DNA of 64,000 nt, taken from Arcanobacterium urinimassiliense. GTDB taxonomy: Bacteria > Actinomycetota > Actinomycetes > Actinomycetales > Actinomycetaceae. Below, piece after piece: positions 46,560 to 59,621 of the stretch. Both the position numbers and the translations under genes were made by a program. Numbering within the stretch: position 1 is the stretch's first letter; each line of letters opens with the position of its first letter. The stretch is from contig NZ_LT632435.1 in assembly GCF_900119495.1 (NCBI RefSeq), positions 820,556-884,555 on the forward strand, given 5' to 3'. Under the pieces are notes generated by a model. It saw nothing but the letters and a program-made list of their open reading frames with translations, did no database searches and was not told the DNA's origin.

Positions 46560-47194
46560 TGCGAAAAGTAGCAGTTTTAGATGCCGGAAGTGGCAATATT
46601 CGCAGCGTAATGTATGCGTTGCAGAGAGTAGGAGCAGAGGCTTTTCTCTCTGCAGATGCGCAGGAAATCAATAAAGCAGCTGGATTAGTAGTGCCTGGAG
46701 TGGGAGCTAGCCGCAGCGTATTAGAAAAATTACAAGCTTGCGGAGCAGATAAAATTATCCGGGCGCGTATTGCTAATGAGCGCAGTGTAATCGGTATCTG
46801 CGTTGGAATGCAGTTGTTTTTTGCCGCTAGTACCGAGCATGGTGGTTGCCGCGGTTTTGGCATCTGGCCAGGGGAGGTGACGGCGCTTTCTGCCCCTATT
46901 ATTCCTCATATGGGTTGGTCGCCGGTAAAAGCAGGCGCAGGTACGAAACTTTTAGCGGGTATTGAAAATGAACGTTTTTATTTCGTACATTCCTATGCTG
47001 TGCAGAGCGATTCCTTCTCTGCTTTGCGGGAGCTCTCTCCACAGCGTCGTCCCGTAATTTCTACTGCTAAGTATGGGTCAGAATTTGTGGCTGCTATCGA
47101 AGAAGGGGCACTTGCGGCGGTGCAGTTTCATCCGGAAAAATCAGCGCAGGCGGGGATGCAGCTATGGGAAAATTGGGTAAATAATTTGGCCTAG
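46559..47194 (+). CDS. hisH: Imidazole glycerol phosphate synthase, glutaminase subunit HisH
   Basis: This 211-residue class I amidotransferase supplies ammonia to HisF. The nucleophile Cys is in GICVGMQLFF, and the His-Glu pair is in FHPEKS. HMGWSPVK is also typical. No hisF is present downstream; hisA follows. Its stop lies in the first unit of a short duplication that repeats the TAG. The start overlaps the previous gene by one base. Confidence 0.95.
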   Translation: MRKVAVLDAGSGNIRSVMYALQRVGAEAFLSADAQEINKAAGLVVPGVGASRSVLEKLQACGADKIIRARIANERSVIGICVGMQLFFAASTEHGGCRGFGIWPGEVTALSAPIIPHMGWSPVKAGAGTKLLAGIENERFYFVHSYAVQSDSFSALRELSPQRRPVISTAKYGSEFVAAIEEGALAAVQFHPEKSAQAGMQLWENWVNNLA

Positions 47195-47221
47195 CCGGAA
47201 AGATCGGCCTAGCTGGAAAGA
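47188..47221. repeat. 16-bp direct repeat across the hisH stop
   Basis: GGCCTAGCCGGAAAGA (47188-47203) and GGCCTAGCTGGAAAGA (47206-47221) differ at one base, with period 18 (six codons). The second copy repeats the in-frame TAG of hisH. Confidence 0.93.
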
Positions 47222-47233
47222 GAAGAGAAAAAT

Positions 47234-47962
47234 ATGCAGAAAATTCAACTTTTACCTGCAATTGATATTGTCGAAGGGAAAGCTGTCCGGCTTCGGCAAG
47301 GAGCAGCGGGCAGTGAAAAAATTTATGGAGAGCCGATCGAGATAGCTGCAGGGTTTGCTGCTGCGGGGGCGAGTTGGATACATCTAGTAGATTTAGATGC
47401 TGCTTTTGGGCGGGGTTCTAATCATCAGCTGGTAGTGGAAATAGTGAAAGAAGTGCCGGCGGTAAAAGTGGAAGTATCGGGAGGAATTCGTTCGCAAGCC
47501 GCAGTAGAAAAAATGCTTAATGCGGGAGCTGCGCGCGTTAATTTAGGTACAGCAGCTTTAGAAAATCTGGATTGGGCGGCAGAAATAATTGCCGAGTACG
47601 GAGCAAAAGTAGCGATAGGTTTAGACGTGCGGGGCGAAGAATTAGCTACGCATGGTTGGGAAAAAGCCGGCGGGAATTTATGGGAAGTCCTAGAGGTATT
47701 GGAAAAAGCAGCTTGCCCGCGCTATGTAGTCACAGATATTAAGCGTGACGGGATGCTCCAAGGAGTAAATACCGATTTACTGCGAAAAGTTTGTGCCTTT
47801 ACCGAGAAACCCGTAATAGCTTCGGGAGGAGTTAGCAGCATTGCAGATATAAAAGAGCTGCGTAAATTAGCTCCACTTGGAATTGAAGGAGTAATAGTAG
47901 GAAAAGCCCTCTATGCAGGTAGTTTAGATATCGCTTCCGCTCTCAAAGCTGCGGAAGGATGA
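47234..47962 (+). CDS. hisA: Phosphoribosyl isomerase HisA/PriA
   Basis: This 242-residue TIM barrel starts with LLPAIDIVEGKAVRLRQG, with the catalytic Asp. VEVSGGIR and the second Asp region YVVTDIKRDGMLQG follow, then VIASGGVSSIADI. In many actinobacteria this protein (PriA) also does the TrpF reaction; no trpF is in the window, but I cannot settle this from here. It follows hisH by 39 bases. Confidence 0.94.
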   Translation: MQKIQLLPAIDIVEGKAVRLRQGAAGSEKIYGEPIEIAAGFAAAGASWIHLVDLDAAFGRGSNHQLVVEIVKEVPAVKVEVSGGIRSQAAVEKMLNAGAARVNLGTAALENLDWAAEIIAEYGAKVAIGLDVRGEELATHGWEKAGGNLWEVLEVLEKAACPRYVVTDIKRDGMLQGVNTDLLRKVCAFTEKPVIASGGVSSIADIKELRKLAPLGIEGVIVGKALYAGSLDIASALKAAEG

Positions 47963-47966
47963 GATA

Positions 47967-48698
47967 GTGGCGAATATCGAAGATTTTAGCTGCCTGCATG
48001 CGGGGAATCTCTACAGTGAAGATACTGGAGAATTACCAGATCCTTTAAAAAAAGCTTTCCAGCAGAGTGAATCCCGTAGTGAAGCAATAGTTGCCGTCTT
48101 AGATAGAGTGCTACTGGCTCTCTATCCACAAGGGCCCAATAATCCAGAAATGCTTTTTTCCGCACATTTTCCCGGCGGAGAAAAAGCTATTCCCGTATTC
48201 TCCTCGTTAGCTGCTTTGCAAAAAATATATCCGCAAGCGCGCCCGTTGCCGATAAATATTCGCGAAATAGCAAAAGCGTCTTTTGTGCACGGGTCAGGAT
48301 TACTGGTACTAGATTTTCAACTTCCTACGCAGCTATATATTGGGCGTAGTGCTGCGCTAGCTCTCAGTGCGGGTATTGCTTGGCAGCCAGCTTGGCGAGA
48401 TACGAAATTACAGATACGCCTGCAGCAAGATATAGGGAAAGCTGCTGTAGAAATCTCCCAGCTGCCGGAGTTTTTTCACGGGGTGCAACTTCGCGAAGGC
48501 AGATTTGGAAGTTGCATACTCCAATTGAATATCGTTCCAGGCACGCCGCGCGCACAGGTAGAAGAGCTGGTAAAACAGGCAACTACCGTACTCAGCACTC
48601 CTACCTATCGCGAAGTGCTTTTAGAACCCTTAGAAATAATGCCTGTTTTCAGTAAAGATTTTTACTCTGAGCCTATTAATGCCAGAAAAGAACCCTAA
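47967..48698 (+). CDS. SseB-like protein
   Basis: This 243-residue soluble protein has an SseB-type N-terminal domain (MLFSAHFPGGEKAIPVFSSLAALQKIYPQARPL). A C-terminal part (LQLNIVPGTPRAQVEELVKQA) resembles the SseB C-terminal region. Function is unknown. Actinobacteria commonly carry such a gene between hisA and infC, as here. The start is a GTG four bases after hisA, with GGATGAGATA before it. Confidence 0.75.
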   Translation: MANIEDFSCLHAGNLYSEDTGELPDPLKKAFQQSESRSEAIVAVLDRVLLALYPQGPNNPEMLFSAHFPGGEKAIPVFSSLAALQKIYPQARPLPINIREIAKASFVHGSGLLVLDFQLPTQLYIGRSAALALSAGIAWQPAWRDTKLQIRLQQDIGKAAVEISQLPEFFHGVQLREGRFGSCILQLNIVPGTPRAQVEELVKQATTVLSTPTYREVLLEPLEIMPVFSKDFYSEPINARKEP

Positions 48699-49063
48699 TC
48701 TTAGGAAAAGACTCTGCGCTAAAAAGTACTCGAAAAAATAGAGAATAAGAATAGAGAATAGAGCAAGAAATTCGGCAAAAAATTTGCTGCAAAATTACCT
48801 GCCTAGAAATTCTCCGTCGAGAATAAAAATTCCTTACCTAAGGTGGGCAAGTTCACCCTCTTTTTACGGGAAAACTAAGCGCTTTTCTTGGAGATACGGC
48901 TAGTAGCTTGCTAGAGTAGTAACACCAGTCGGCATTATGCCGGTATGCAAGTGGAGATATCCCACCCGGGTTTCGCTAAAGAGACCGGGTCTGAGGCATA
49001 CAAAATTCTTGTATGCTCCTTATCTTCGCGCGCATAAAATTAAGCGAAGGCAGAGGAGCAATT
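48699..49063 (+). promoter_or_regulatory. Structured leader of infC-rpmI-rplT
   Basis: A 365-base gene-free stretch precedes infC. Hairpins seen by eye are CGGC/GCCG at 48930-48942 (5-base loop), ACCCGG/CCGGGT at 48964-48990, and a perfect 8-bp stem GCATACAA/TTGTATGC at 48996-49016. In other bacteria L20 or IF3 controls this operon through its leader; that role here is inference. The first ~200 bases look unstructured and A-rich, and probably hold the promoter, but I could not pick one. Confidence 0.5.
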
Positions 49064-49696
49064 ATTAACGAGCCAAGAGTAAATGAGCGAATTCGCGTAC
49101 CAGAAGTGCGCTTAGTAGGTCCAGGCGGTGAACAAGTAGGCGTAGTGAGCATCGAAAGTGCCCTGCGGCTAGCACAAGAAGCCAATCTGGATTTAGTTGA
49201 AGTCGCTCCGAATGCTAAACCGCCGGTAGCGAAATTGATGGATTACGGAAAATTCAAATATGAAGCTACCCAAAAAGCTCGGGAAGCCCGCCGGAACCAA
49301 GCTAATAGCCAGGTAAAAGAAATCCGGATTGGGTTAAAAATTGATCAGCACGATTACGAAACCAAGCTGCGCAATATCTCTAAGTTCCTTGATAAAGGCG
49401 ATAAAGTAAAAATCCAACTCCGTTTCCGTGGGCGCGAGCAATCTCGCCCAGAAATGGGGATGCGCCTTATGCAGCGAATTGCCGAAGACGCGAGCGAAAA
49501 TTGCGTAATCGAATCAGCTCCCCGGCTAGATGGAAGAGCTATGTTTATGGTTTTAGCCCCTATTCGGCGTAAATCACAAGCTAAATCTGACCAACGCCGC
49601 CGTCGGGAAGCAGAAAGAGAAGCCCGGCGCGAAAATGGGAATCGCCGCGCTGAAAAAAATCGGCAACGCTTAGCTGAAAAAGAAACTGCTGAGTAA
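49064..49696 (+). CDS. infC: Translation initiation factor IF-3 (apparent AUU start)
   Basis: This factor of about 210 residues has the N-terminal [19 protein letters not shown], the linker, the C-domain [17 protein letters not shown] and an Arg/Glu-rich tail. The start fits ATT at 49064, five bases after AGAGGAG (49052-49058), as in the autoregulated E. coli infC; ATT at 49061 is also possible. An in-frame ATG at 49013 lies inside a hairpin stem, lacks a ribosome-binding site, and would add residues not seen in IF-3. Confidence 0.92.
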   Translation: MNEPRVNERIRVPEVRLVGPGGEQVGVVSIESALRLAQEANLDLVEVAPNAKPPVAKLMDYGKFKYEATQKAREARRNQANSQVKEIRIGLKIDQHDYETKLRNISKFLDKGDKVKIQLRFRGREQSRPEMGMRLMQRIAEDASENCVIESAPRLDGRAMFMVLAPIRRKSQAKSDQRRRREAEREARRENGNRRAEKNRQRLAEKETAE

Positions 49697-49737
49697 TTAA
49701 GATTTTCAGAAAACTAACTACCAAAGGGAGCATGAAA

Positions 49738-49932
49738 ATGCCAAAAATGAAAACACATTCCGGTGCCAAGAAGCGTTTCCGGGTGACCGGTAAAGGAAAA
49801 TTAATGCGGGAGCAGGCCGGAAAGCGGCATTTATTAGAGCATAAATCTTCCCGGATTACGCGCCGTCTATCTTCTGACCAGCCGGTAGCTAAATCAGACG
49901 TGAAACCAGTAAATCGTCTTTTAGGGCGCTAG
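49738..49932 (+). CDS. rpmI: Ribosomal protein L35
   Basis: This 64-residue protein ([18 protein letters not shown]) is a typical L35. The ATG at 49738 has GGGAG eight bases upstream. Another ATG six bases earlier would add two residues and is too close to the site. It is the second gene of infC-rpmI-rplT. Confidence 0.97.
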   Translation: MPKMKTHSGAKKRFRVTGKGKLMREQAGKRHLLEHKSSRITRRLSSDQPVAKSDVKPVNRLLGR

Positions 49933-49975
49933 AGCGCACACTAAATTGAGCTTGTACTGAATAAGGAGAAATAAA

Positions 49976-50356
49976 ATGGCCCGTGTAAAGAACGCAATTA
50001 ACGCCAAAAAGAAGCGCCGCACTACTTTAGAGCGCGCAAAAGGATATCGTGGGCAGCGCTCGCGCCTGTATCGCAAGGCCAAGGAGCAGGTGACGCACTC
50101 TTTCGTTTACAACTATCGCGATCGGAAAGTGCGCAAAAATGAATTCCGTAAGCTGTGGATTGCGCGCATTAATGCGGCAGTACGCGAAAACGGCATGACT
50201 TATAACCGCTTTATGCAGGGAATACGCTTAGCGGAAATCGATATCGATCGGCGGATGCTCGCTGAATTAGCAGTAAACGATCCAGCTACTTTTGCCAAGA
50301 TCGTAGAGATGGCTAAGAAGGCGCTGCCGGAAGACGTAAACGCTCCGGCTAAGTAG
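49976..50356 (+). CDS. rplT: Ribosomal protein L20
   Basis: This 126-residue protein starts [26 protein letters not shown] and has the usual [12 protein letters not shown] segment. L20 binds 23S rRNA early in assembly and often represses its own operon. AAGGAGAAATAAA precedes the ATG. Confidence 0.98.
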   Translation: MARVKNAINAKKKRRTTLERAKGYRGQRSRLYRKAKEQVTHSFVYNYRDRKVRKNEFRKLWIARINAAVRENGMTYNRFMQGIRLAEIDIDRRMLAELAVNDPATFAKIVEMAKKALPEDVNAPAK

Positions 50357-50413
50357 TAAATACGAGTAATCGATATTTAGAGAAGCTATTGGAAGTGCGG
50401 GCGGTGCAGAAAT

Positions 50414-51262
50414 ATGCCGCGTAAATATCACCGGGAAAAGACGGGGCAACTGAAAAAAGTTTGTGGTCTATACCGGGAAGCAAACCGCCGCAAATACGGG
50501 CAATGGCTAGTAGAAGGCCCGCAGGCTGTACGGGAACTCTTAATTTGGAGTCCAGATAGCCTGCGGGATATCTACGCCAGCGATATTGGATTGCAGAAGC
50601 ACCCCGATATTGCCGCATTAATCGAAAAGATTGATCCGTATTTGCACTTACTCCCGCCTGCCCTCTTCCAAGAATTATTTCCGGATGCGCAGGGGATAGC
50701 AGCAGTATGCCGGGCGCCGCAGCTAACTGAGGCGACTGAATCCGGCAACTCAGCTGTATCCTCTGCATTTTTTACGAACGCACGGCTGTTAATTTTTGCC
50801 TTGCAAGCCGATAATCCCGGAAATTTAGGCACCATAATTCGTTCCGCTGCCGCCGTCGGTGCTGATGGGGTATTGGCGGGATTAAAATCTGCTGATCTAG
50901 GAAATCCAAAACTTATCCGCGCTTCGGCTGGCTCGGTATTCCATATCCCGCTGCGGGCACAGCAAGATTTTTCGCAAGTAATTGCGGCGGCGCGCCAAGC
51001 CAATATGCAGATTTTTTTGGCTGACGGTGCTGGTGATACTTTACTTTCTGCGCTGCCTACATCGGTATTGAAAAAACCTACTCTCTGGATAGTAGGTAAT
51101 GAGGCACATGGATTTACTGGTGCGCAACGGCAAGCAGCCGATCAAATAATTTCCATACCGATGTGGGGAAAGACCGAATCGCTAAACTTAGCTATCGCCG
51201 CTACGCTCTGCCTTTATGCTTCAGCTACGGCGCAGCATACGGAAAAATTCTCTGAGCAATAA
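50414..51262 (+). CDS. TrmH/SpoU-family RNA methyltransferase
   Basis: This 282-residue SPOUT methyltransferase probably modifies 23S rRNA ribose. It has an N-terminal L30e-like substrate-binding domain (VEGPQAVRELL). The knot domain has DNPGNLGTIIRSAAAVGADGVL (motif 1), WIVGNEAHGF (motif 2) and IPMWGKTESLNLAIAATLCLY (motif 3). It follows rplT, a common place in actinobacteria. Which nucleotide it modifies is not determinable here. Confidence 0.9.
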   Translation: MPRKYHREKTGQLKKVCGLYREANRRKYGQWLVEGPQAVRELLIWSPDSLRDIYASDIGLQKHPDIAALIEKIDPYLHLLPPALFQELFPDAQGIAAVCRAPQLTEATESGNSAVSSAFFTNARLLIFALQADNPGNLGTIIRSAAAVGADGVLAGLKSADLGNPKLIRASAGSVFHIPLRAQQDFSQVIAAARQANMQIFLADGAGDTLLSALPTSVLKKPTLWIVGNEAHGFTGAQRQAADQIISIPMWGKTESLNLAIAATLCLYASATAQHTEKFSEQ

Positions 51263-51323
51263 ATTTACGAAGCGCTAAGCTACTGAGTGATAAGCCCAGA
51301 GGTAAGTCTGTTGAGTAGTAAAT

Positions 51324-52172
51324 TTACTGCTTAATAGATTCTAAATAGGGGAGCAGTCCCAAAAACTCAGTAGATCGGCTCGCAGCAGTGACTGCCTGCG
51401 TTAAAGCAGTTTTTGCATCGATATTTTTCGCGAGCAAAGCAGTAAAAGCCCCATGGAGCACATCTCCAGCTCCGAGGGTATCTTGTGGTGTTACCTGCGG
51501 TACTGGCACTGTGAAGTCAGCGGCCGAGCCGGCATAATTGCCCCGCACAGGTTGGTCGCCAAAAGACTGGGCCAGCAGGGGATACTGGTAGCGTTTTAGT
51601 TCCGCAAAAGTATCTGTGCAGTCTGGAACCTGAAAGTCAGCCGAAATAATTACGTGCGATAGCAAAGGTAAGAGCACGCCGCTGCCTGCTTTCCACGATC
51701 CGCCGTCAAAAACTATCGGAATATTTTTTATTTGTGCCGCCCTAGCCAGTTGTATCTGCACATCTAGTAAATGCCCATCTACCTCTAGAACTTTTATATC
51801 GCTCCCTAGATCTAGGGAAAATTTCTGATAAGCCCGCCCCGGATTATTCTGCGAAATTACGCTGCGCCCACCGGCGTTATCCACTAAAACTGTCGAAAGT
51901 GGGAAATCACTATCAGCGGCTAAATCTATTATGTCTATTCCCGAATTCTCTAAAATATTTCGCGCAATTTTTGCCAGTACAGAATTGCCTAATAACGTAA
52001 TCAGCTGGCAAGAAACACCGAAAGCTGCCGCCACTCGCGCAGCATTGGCAGCCGGCCCACCTACGTCTACGGCCGTACCTAAAGAAACAATTTTTTCATT
52101 CTCGCGCGGCACTCGTTCCACCCGCTGCGTAATATCTAAAGTAGTGAGTCCACAAAATACCGCAGTAGCCAT
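51324..52172 (-). CDS. PfkB-family carbohydrate kinase
   Basis: This protein of about 282 residues has the ribokinase-type fold: a FCGLTTLDI start, a G-G-P-A-A-N-A-A-R substrate/lid segment and the anion-hole/catalytic motif DTLGAGDVLHGAF near the end. The substrate is a sugar or nucleoside not identifiable from sequence. Two starts are possible: the ATG used here or a GTG 15 codons earlier at 52217. Neither has a clear ribosome-binding site, so a leaderless mRNA is possible. It is divergent from pheS. Confidence 0.85.
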   Translation of the reverse strand: MATAVFCGLTTLDITQRVERVPRENEKIVSLGTAVDVGGPAANAARVAAAFGVSCQLITLLGNSVLAKIARNILENSGIDIIDLAADSDFPLSTVLVDNAGGRSVISQNNPGRAYQKFSLDLGSDIKVLEVDGHLLDVQIQLARAAQIKNIPIVFDGGSWKAGSGVLLPLLSHVIISADFQVPDCTDTFAELKRYQYPLLAQSFGDQPVRGNYAGSAADFTVPVPQVTPQDTLGAGDVLHGAFTALLAKNIDAKTALTQAVTAASRSTEFLGLLPYLESIKQ

Positions 52173-52327
52173 AATTCTAATTCTAATAGAAACGCCTGGA
52201 TTCTCGAGAATATCCACCTAAGCTAGCAAAATATAAAAGCAATTTCCTTCCGCTTTCGGAGATGAGTAAGATAGTTAGAGGTTTGTATTTGAAAAATAAC
52301 TGATGAAATTGGCCGGAGAGAAGGTAA

Positions 52328-53436
<1,109 letters not shown>

Positions 53437-53437
<1 letters not shown>

Positions 53438-56040
53438 TGCCTTTAGTACCCACAGATTGGCTGGCAGAATATGTAGATTTGCCGGAAAACATTACGGCTG
53501 CCCAGCTTGCAGAAGCTTTAGTAAAAGTGGGCCTGGAAGAAGAAGAGATACATCCACCGCAGGTGCGCGGGCCACTGGTAGTAGGAAAAGTACTCACCCG
53601 CACGGCGAAAGAGCAAAAAAACGGCAAAATCATAAATTATTGCCGAGTAGATGTGGGAGAGCATAATGACGCTCCCGGCACCGGCAAAGAGCCCTCAGAA
53701 CTCGCTTCGCGCGGAATTATTTGCGGAGCACATAACTTTGAAGCGGGAGATTATGTAGTGGTCTGCCTACCCGGCGCAGTCTTGCCGGGAAATTTTGAAA
53801 TTTCGGCACGAAAGACTTACGGGCATCTATCCGACGGTATGATTTGCTCGGTACGTGAGCTTGGAATCGGCGAAGATCACGACGGTATCTTAGTATTGGC
53901 GCACTCAGATGCAGAGGCGGCCGCAGCTGGACTACCGGCAATTGGAAGCGACGTGCGCGATTTCCTCGGTATAGCAGGAGAAGTACTTGAAATAAACGTC
54001 ACCCCAGATCGTGGCTATTGTTTTGCCATGCGCGGAGTAGCTCGCGAATACAGCCATTCGACGGGAGCGCAATTTGTGGACTATGGGAAAGCAGAAAATC
54101 TCCCGCAGCCCCTACCCGAAATAAATAATGCCGGCTTTGCCGTGGAAGTAATTGATGAAAATCCAATTCACGGAAAAATTGGCTGCGATAGATTTGTGAC
54201 CCGGATAGTGCGCGGTATAAATCCAGCGGCCGAATCACCAGAATGGTTAAAGAAACGTTTACGTGCGGCCGGTATGCGCCCGATTTCTTTAGCAGTAGAC
54301 GCTACCAACTATGTGATGTTGGATTTAGGCCAACCCTTACATGCTTATGATCTAGATAAGTTACAAGCTCCTTTAGTAGTGCGCCGAGCGCGCGCGGGAG
54401 AGATGCTCACTACTCTCGATGGAGTGGAGCGTCAGCTAGATGTAGAGGATTTATTAATTACTGATTCCACTGGTGGAAAAGGGCAAAGAGTAGTCGGTCT
54501 TGCTGGCACAATGGGTGGATACGATACTGAGATTACGGAATCTACACGTAATGTGCTTATAGAGGCTGCTCATTTCGAAGCAATATCGATAGCGCGTACG
54601 GCGCGGCGGCATAAGCTACCTTCGGAGGCTTCTAAACGATATGAGCGGGGAGTCGATCCGCAGATTGCACCGATAGCTGCCCAAAAAGTAGCTGATTTAT
54701 TAGTGGAGTACGGCGGAGGAGAAATAGCTGCAGAAAACTTTGAATTTAACGAAGTAGAACTGCCGCAGCCCCTAGTTTTCCCCACTCAAGAAACGGGACG
54801 CTTGACTGGATTAGAGCTCTCTGCAGCTCAACAGATAGAGTTGTTGGAAAAAATCGGCTGTCAGGTAGAGAAAGTAGATGAAACAGCGGATTCAGGTGTG
54901 ACTTTGCAGGTTACTCCACCTTCTTGGCGCCCGGATTTAGTCGGGAGCGCCCATCTAGTAGAAGAAATTGTGCGTCTTTATGGTTACGAACGTATACCAG
55001 TAGTAGAGCCAGCTGCTGCCGCTGGGAATGGGTTGCAACCTTTCCAGCGAGCTCAGCGCGATATTGCCCGCAGCTTAGCTGAGCAAGGATGGGTGCAGGT
55101 ACTTTCATATCCTTTCGTCTCTGCTGCAAACATCGATAGGCAAGAAATTCCGGCAACGGATTGCCGCCGGCAATTAGTGCGCTTGCGCAATCCGCTGCAA
55201 GAAGAAGCTCCTTATATGCGTTCTACAATTTTGGATTCGCTTTTAGATTCGGCACACCTCAATGTGGCTCGAGGTAACCCCCAAGTAGCTATTTTTGAAA
55301 TGGGGGTAGTCACCCGTCCGGGTGATCTCCATCCAGCTGCGAATCCGGGTGCCGGAGCTAAGCCAGCAGCCACAGCTTTGGCAGAGCTACAGCAGGCTAT
55401 TCCGCAGCAACCCTTACATGTAGCTGGTATTGCTTGTGGGGAAGTGGCAAACGGAGGAGCTGGATTTACTCCCGTCTGTTGGGATTGGCGTGCAGCAGTG
55501 GAAACCGGCAAAGAAATTGGCCGGTTACTCGGTTTAGAAATTACCGTAGCCAATGCTACTTATGCCCCTTATCATCCAGGGCGTTGTGCTCAGTTGCGAG
55601 CGGAGGGAGAAGTAATCGGTTATGCCGGAGAATTAGCTCCCCGTATTTGCAAAGCTTGCGAGATTCCTGTGCGCTCAATCGCTTTTGAGATTGATTTAGA
55701 CGCCGCTTTCCGCTTGCGGAGTCCAGAACCCTTGCAGGTAGCGCCGGTTGCTACTTTCCCGCCGGTAAAAGAAGATATCGCAGTGGTAGTAGATAAAGCA
55801 GTGCCGGCGGCCGATTTAGAGCAGATAATTCGGGAAGCAGCCGGAGAACTGCTGGAAGAAGTCAAGGTTTTTGATCTCTATACGGGAGATCAGATTCCAG
55901 CTGCGAAGAAATCTCTTGCCTTTGCTCTGCGTTTCCGCTCTTCGGAGCGCACTCTCGAAGCTGCTGATATAGCGGGGCTGCGGAAGCGAATCTTGAAGCA
56001 GCTCGCTCAAAAAGCGGGTGCGGAGTTGCGCGGCAAATAA
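53437..56040 (+). CDS. pheT: Phenylalanyl-tRNA synthetase beta subunit
   Basis: This 867-residue subunit has the expected domains: a tRNA-binding OB fold (VVGKVLTRTAKEQ to GAHNFEAGDYV), the B3/B4 editing domain, the B5 domain (near 460-540), a catalytic-like core and a C-terminal anticodon-binding FDX-ACB domain (VATFPPVKEDIAVVVDKAVPA). Its start overlaps the pheS stop, so the two are made in equal amounts. Confidence 0.97.
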
Positions 56041-56135
56041 TTTCTGCAATTGTTGCCGGTGGAATATTGATGCCAGTGGAGTAGTAGTGCCAGTGCGTAA
56101 AGTAGTGGCGGAGATTACCTATCCTAGCTATGTAT

Positions 56136-56164
56136 TATAATAATCTTGGCTGTATAGTTATACA
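56136..56164 (+). promoter_or_regulatory. argR promoter (-10) and candidate ARG box
   Basis: TATAAT at 56136-56141 is a likely -10 element. Ten bases downstream, at the expected transcription start, is the palindrome TGTATAGTTATACA (56151-56164). Its two 5-base arms and 4-base A/T-rich centre fit the ARG-box layout bound by ArgR. No convincing -35 was found. This suggests autorepression of argR-argG-argH by arginine. Confidence 0.5.
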
Positions 56165-56233
56165 TAGTTAAAGGGGAAGTTTTTCAGCAGATAATTTCCC
56201 AGTGCCGGATATTCTACGACCGGAGGCTCAGAG

Positions 56234-56734
56234 ATGGATAAAATCAGTATTCCCGCCACCCGCACTGCTCGGCAGGCGAAAATTATCGATATAGTGGCTG
56301 AGAATCGCGTATCTTCCCAAATAGAATTGCGTACCCAGCTCCAGCAAGCCGGTATAGACGTCACCCAAGCTACGCTTTCGCGCGACTTGGAGGAGCTGCA
56401 TGCTTTTAAAGAATACGGCGCCGATGGGAAAAAAGTTTATCGTATCCCCAATATCGTAGAGATCTCCGATTCTGAATCAGGCGCGCGTGGGCAGTTGGAG
56501 CGCTGGGCGCGCGAAATAATTACGAGTGCGCGCCAAGCTATGAATCAAATAATTTTACGCACTCCACCCGGGGCTGCACAGCTACTTGCTTCCGCAATAG
56601 ATCACGCGCTTTTCCCAGAAGTATTGGGATGCATAGCAGGGGATGACACCGTCTTGGTGATAACCACTTCTACTTCTAGTGCAGCGGAGTTGAAAGAAGA
56701 ATTATTGCTGCTAGCCCAAGGGCAGAAAAAATAA
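56234..56734 (+). CDS. argR: Arginine repressor ArgR
   Basis: This 166-residue repressor has an N-terminal winged helix (RQAKIIDIVAENRVSSQIELRTQLQQAGIDVTQATLSRDLEELHAFK, reported here in part as ATLSRDLEEL). The C-terminal arginine-binding and hexamer domain has ALFPEVLGCIAGDDTVLVI. It should repress arginine synthesis genes when arginine is high. It starts the argR-argG-argH group, 42 bases ahead of argG. Confidence 0.94.
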   Translation: MDKISIPATRTARQAKIIDIVAENRVSSQIELRTQLQQAGIDVTQATLSRDLEELHAFKEYGADGKKVYRIPNIVEISDSESGARGQLERWAREIITSARQAMNQIILRTPPGAAQLLASAIDHALFPEVLGCIAGDDTVLVITTSTSSAAELKEELLLLAQGQKK

Positions 56735-56776
56735 AACTTATAACGTATTTATAAAAAATCAAAGAAATGAGGAAAA

Positions 56777-58015
56777 ATGGCTGCGAAAGATAGAGTAGTG
56801 CTGGCCTATTCAGGCGGTTTAGATACTTCAGTTGCTATTGGGTGGATTGCTGAGCGTACTGGCGCAGAAGTAGTTACGGTATCGGTAGATTGCGGGCAAG
56901 GAGGAGAAGACCTCGAAGTAATCAAGCAACGCGCCTTGGATTGTGGCGCAGTTGAAGCCTATATAGCTGATGCAAAAGAAGAATTTGCCAGCGAATACTG
57001 CATGCTCGATTTGCAGGCCAATGCCTTATATATGGATGCCTATCCGCTAGTATCGGCGCTTTCCCGTCCGCTAATCGTGAAGCATTTAGTGACTGCCGCG
57101 CGGCAATTCGATGCGGGAATCGTAGCCCATGGTTGTACTGGTAAAGGCAATGATCAGGTGCGTTTTGAAAATGGCATCACTTCTTTAGCTCCAGATATGA
57201 AGTGCCTTTCGCCCGTACGCGATTTAGCACTCACACGGGAATTTGCTATTGATTACGCGGCTAAGCACAATCTACCTATTGAGGCTACGCACAATAATCC
57301 TTTTTCTATCGACCAAAATCTCTGGGGAAGAGCAGTGGAAACCGGATTCTTAGAGGATTTGTGGAATGCTCCTACTAAGGATGTCTACAACTATACGGAT
57401 GACCCCACCTACCCACCGCTTCCAGATGAAGTAATAATTACTTTCGAAAAAGGTATTCCAGTTGCGATAGATGGCAGTGCCATGACCCCTTTACAGGTAG
57501 TGCAAGAGATGAATCGGCGAGCAGGAGCGCAGGGTATCGGCCGCATAGATATTGTGGAAGATAGAATGGTGGGAATTAAATCGCGCGAAATCTATGAAGC
57601 GCCCGGAGCCATGGCTTTACTCACCGCCCATAAAGAATTAGAACGAGTCACCATCGATCGGGAGCAGGCGCGCTTCAAAGAAAGAGTAGCCTTGCGGTGG
57701 GCAGAATTAGTGTACGAAGGCCAGTGGTTCTCCCCGTTAAAGCGCTCCTTAGATGCATTTATTCTGGATACCCAAGAATACGTAAGTGGAGATATTCGGA
57801 TGATTATGCACGGTGGGCGAGCAGTGGTGACCGGCCGGCGTTCCGAAACCTCACTGTACGATTTTAATTTAGCCACCTATGACGAAGGCGATTCTTTTGA
57901 TCAAAGCTACGCCAAAGGCTTTATTGAAATATCAGGTTTGACCTCTAAGCTAGCTGCGGCGCGCGACGTCAAATTCGGTAAAGGAGAAGCCATGCCGAAA
58001 TTAAATCTTTCTTAA
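56777..58015 (+). CDS. argG: Argininosuccinate synthase
   Basis: This 412-residue ATP pyrophosphatase joins citrulline and aspartate. The N-terminal P-loop is [17 protein letters not shown], and [14 protein letters not shown] is the substrate site. DNA-level start is ATG with AATGAGGAAAA upstream. Other arg genes (argC, J, B, D, F) are not in the window. Confidence 0.97.
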   Translation: MAAKDRVVLAYSGGLDTSVAIGWIAERTGAEVVTVSVDCGQGGEDLEVIKQRALDCGAVEAYIADAKEEFASEYCMLDLQANALYMDAYPLVSALSRPLIVKHLVTAARQFDAGIVAHGCTGKGNDQVRFENGITSLAPDMKCLSPVRDLALTREFAIDYAAKHNLPIEATHNNPFSIDQNLWGRAVETGFLEDLWNAPTKDVYNYTDDPTYPPLPDEVIITFEKGIPVAIDGSAMTPLQVVQEMNRRAGAQGIGRIDIVEDRMVGIKSREIYEAPGAMALLTAHKELERVTIDREQARFKERVALRWAELVYEGQWFSPLKRSLDAFILDTQEYVSGDIRMIMHGGRAVVTGRRSETSLYDFNLATYDEGDSFDQSYAKGFIEISGLTSKLAAARDVKFGKGEAMPKLNLS

Positions 58016-59506
<1,491 letters not shown>

Positions 59507-59621
59507 GAGTTTGCGCTTGAGAGGTAGTTATTGTAATTTTTTCTGCTTCTCCGGTAGGCTAAGAAATTGCCTTTGATACGGAAGAAAGCTACTTCGAAAC
59601 GGAATAAGAAAGGTGAAGCAA

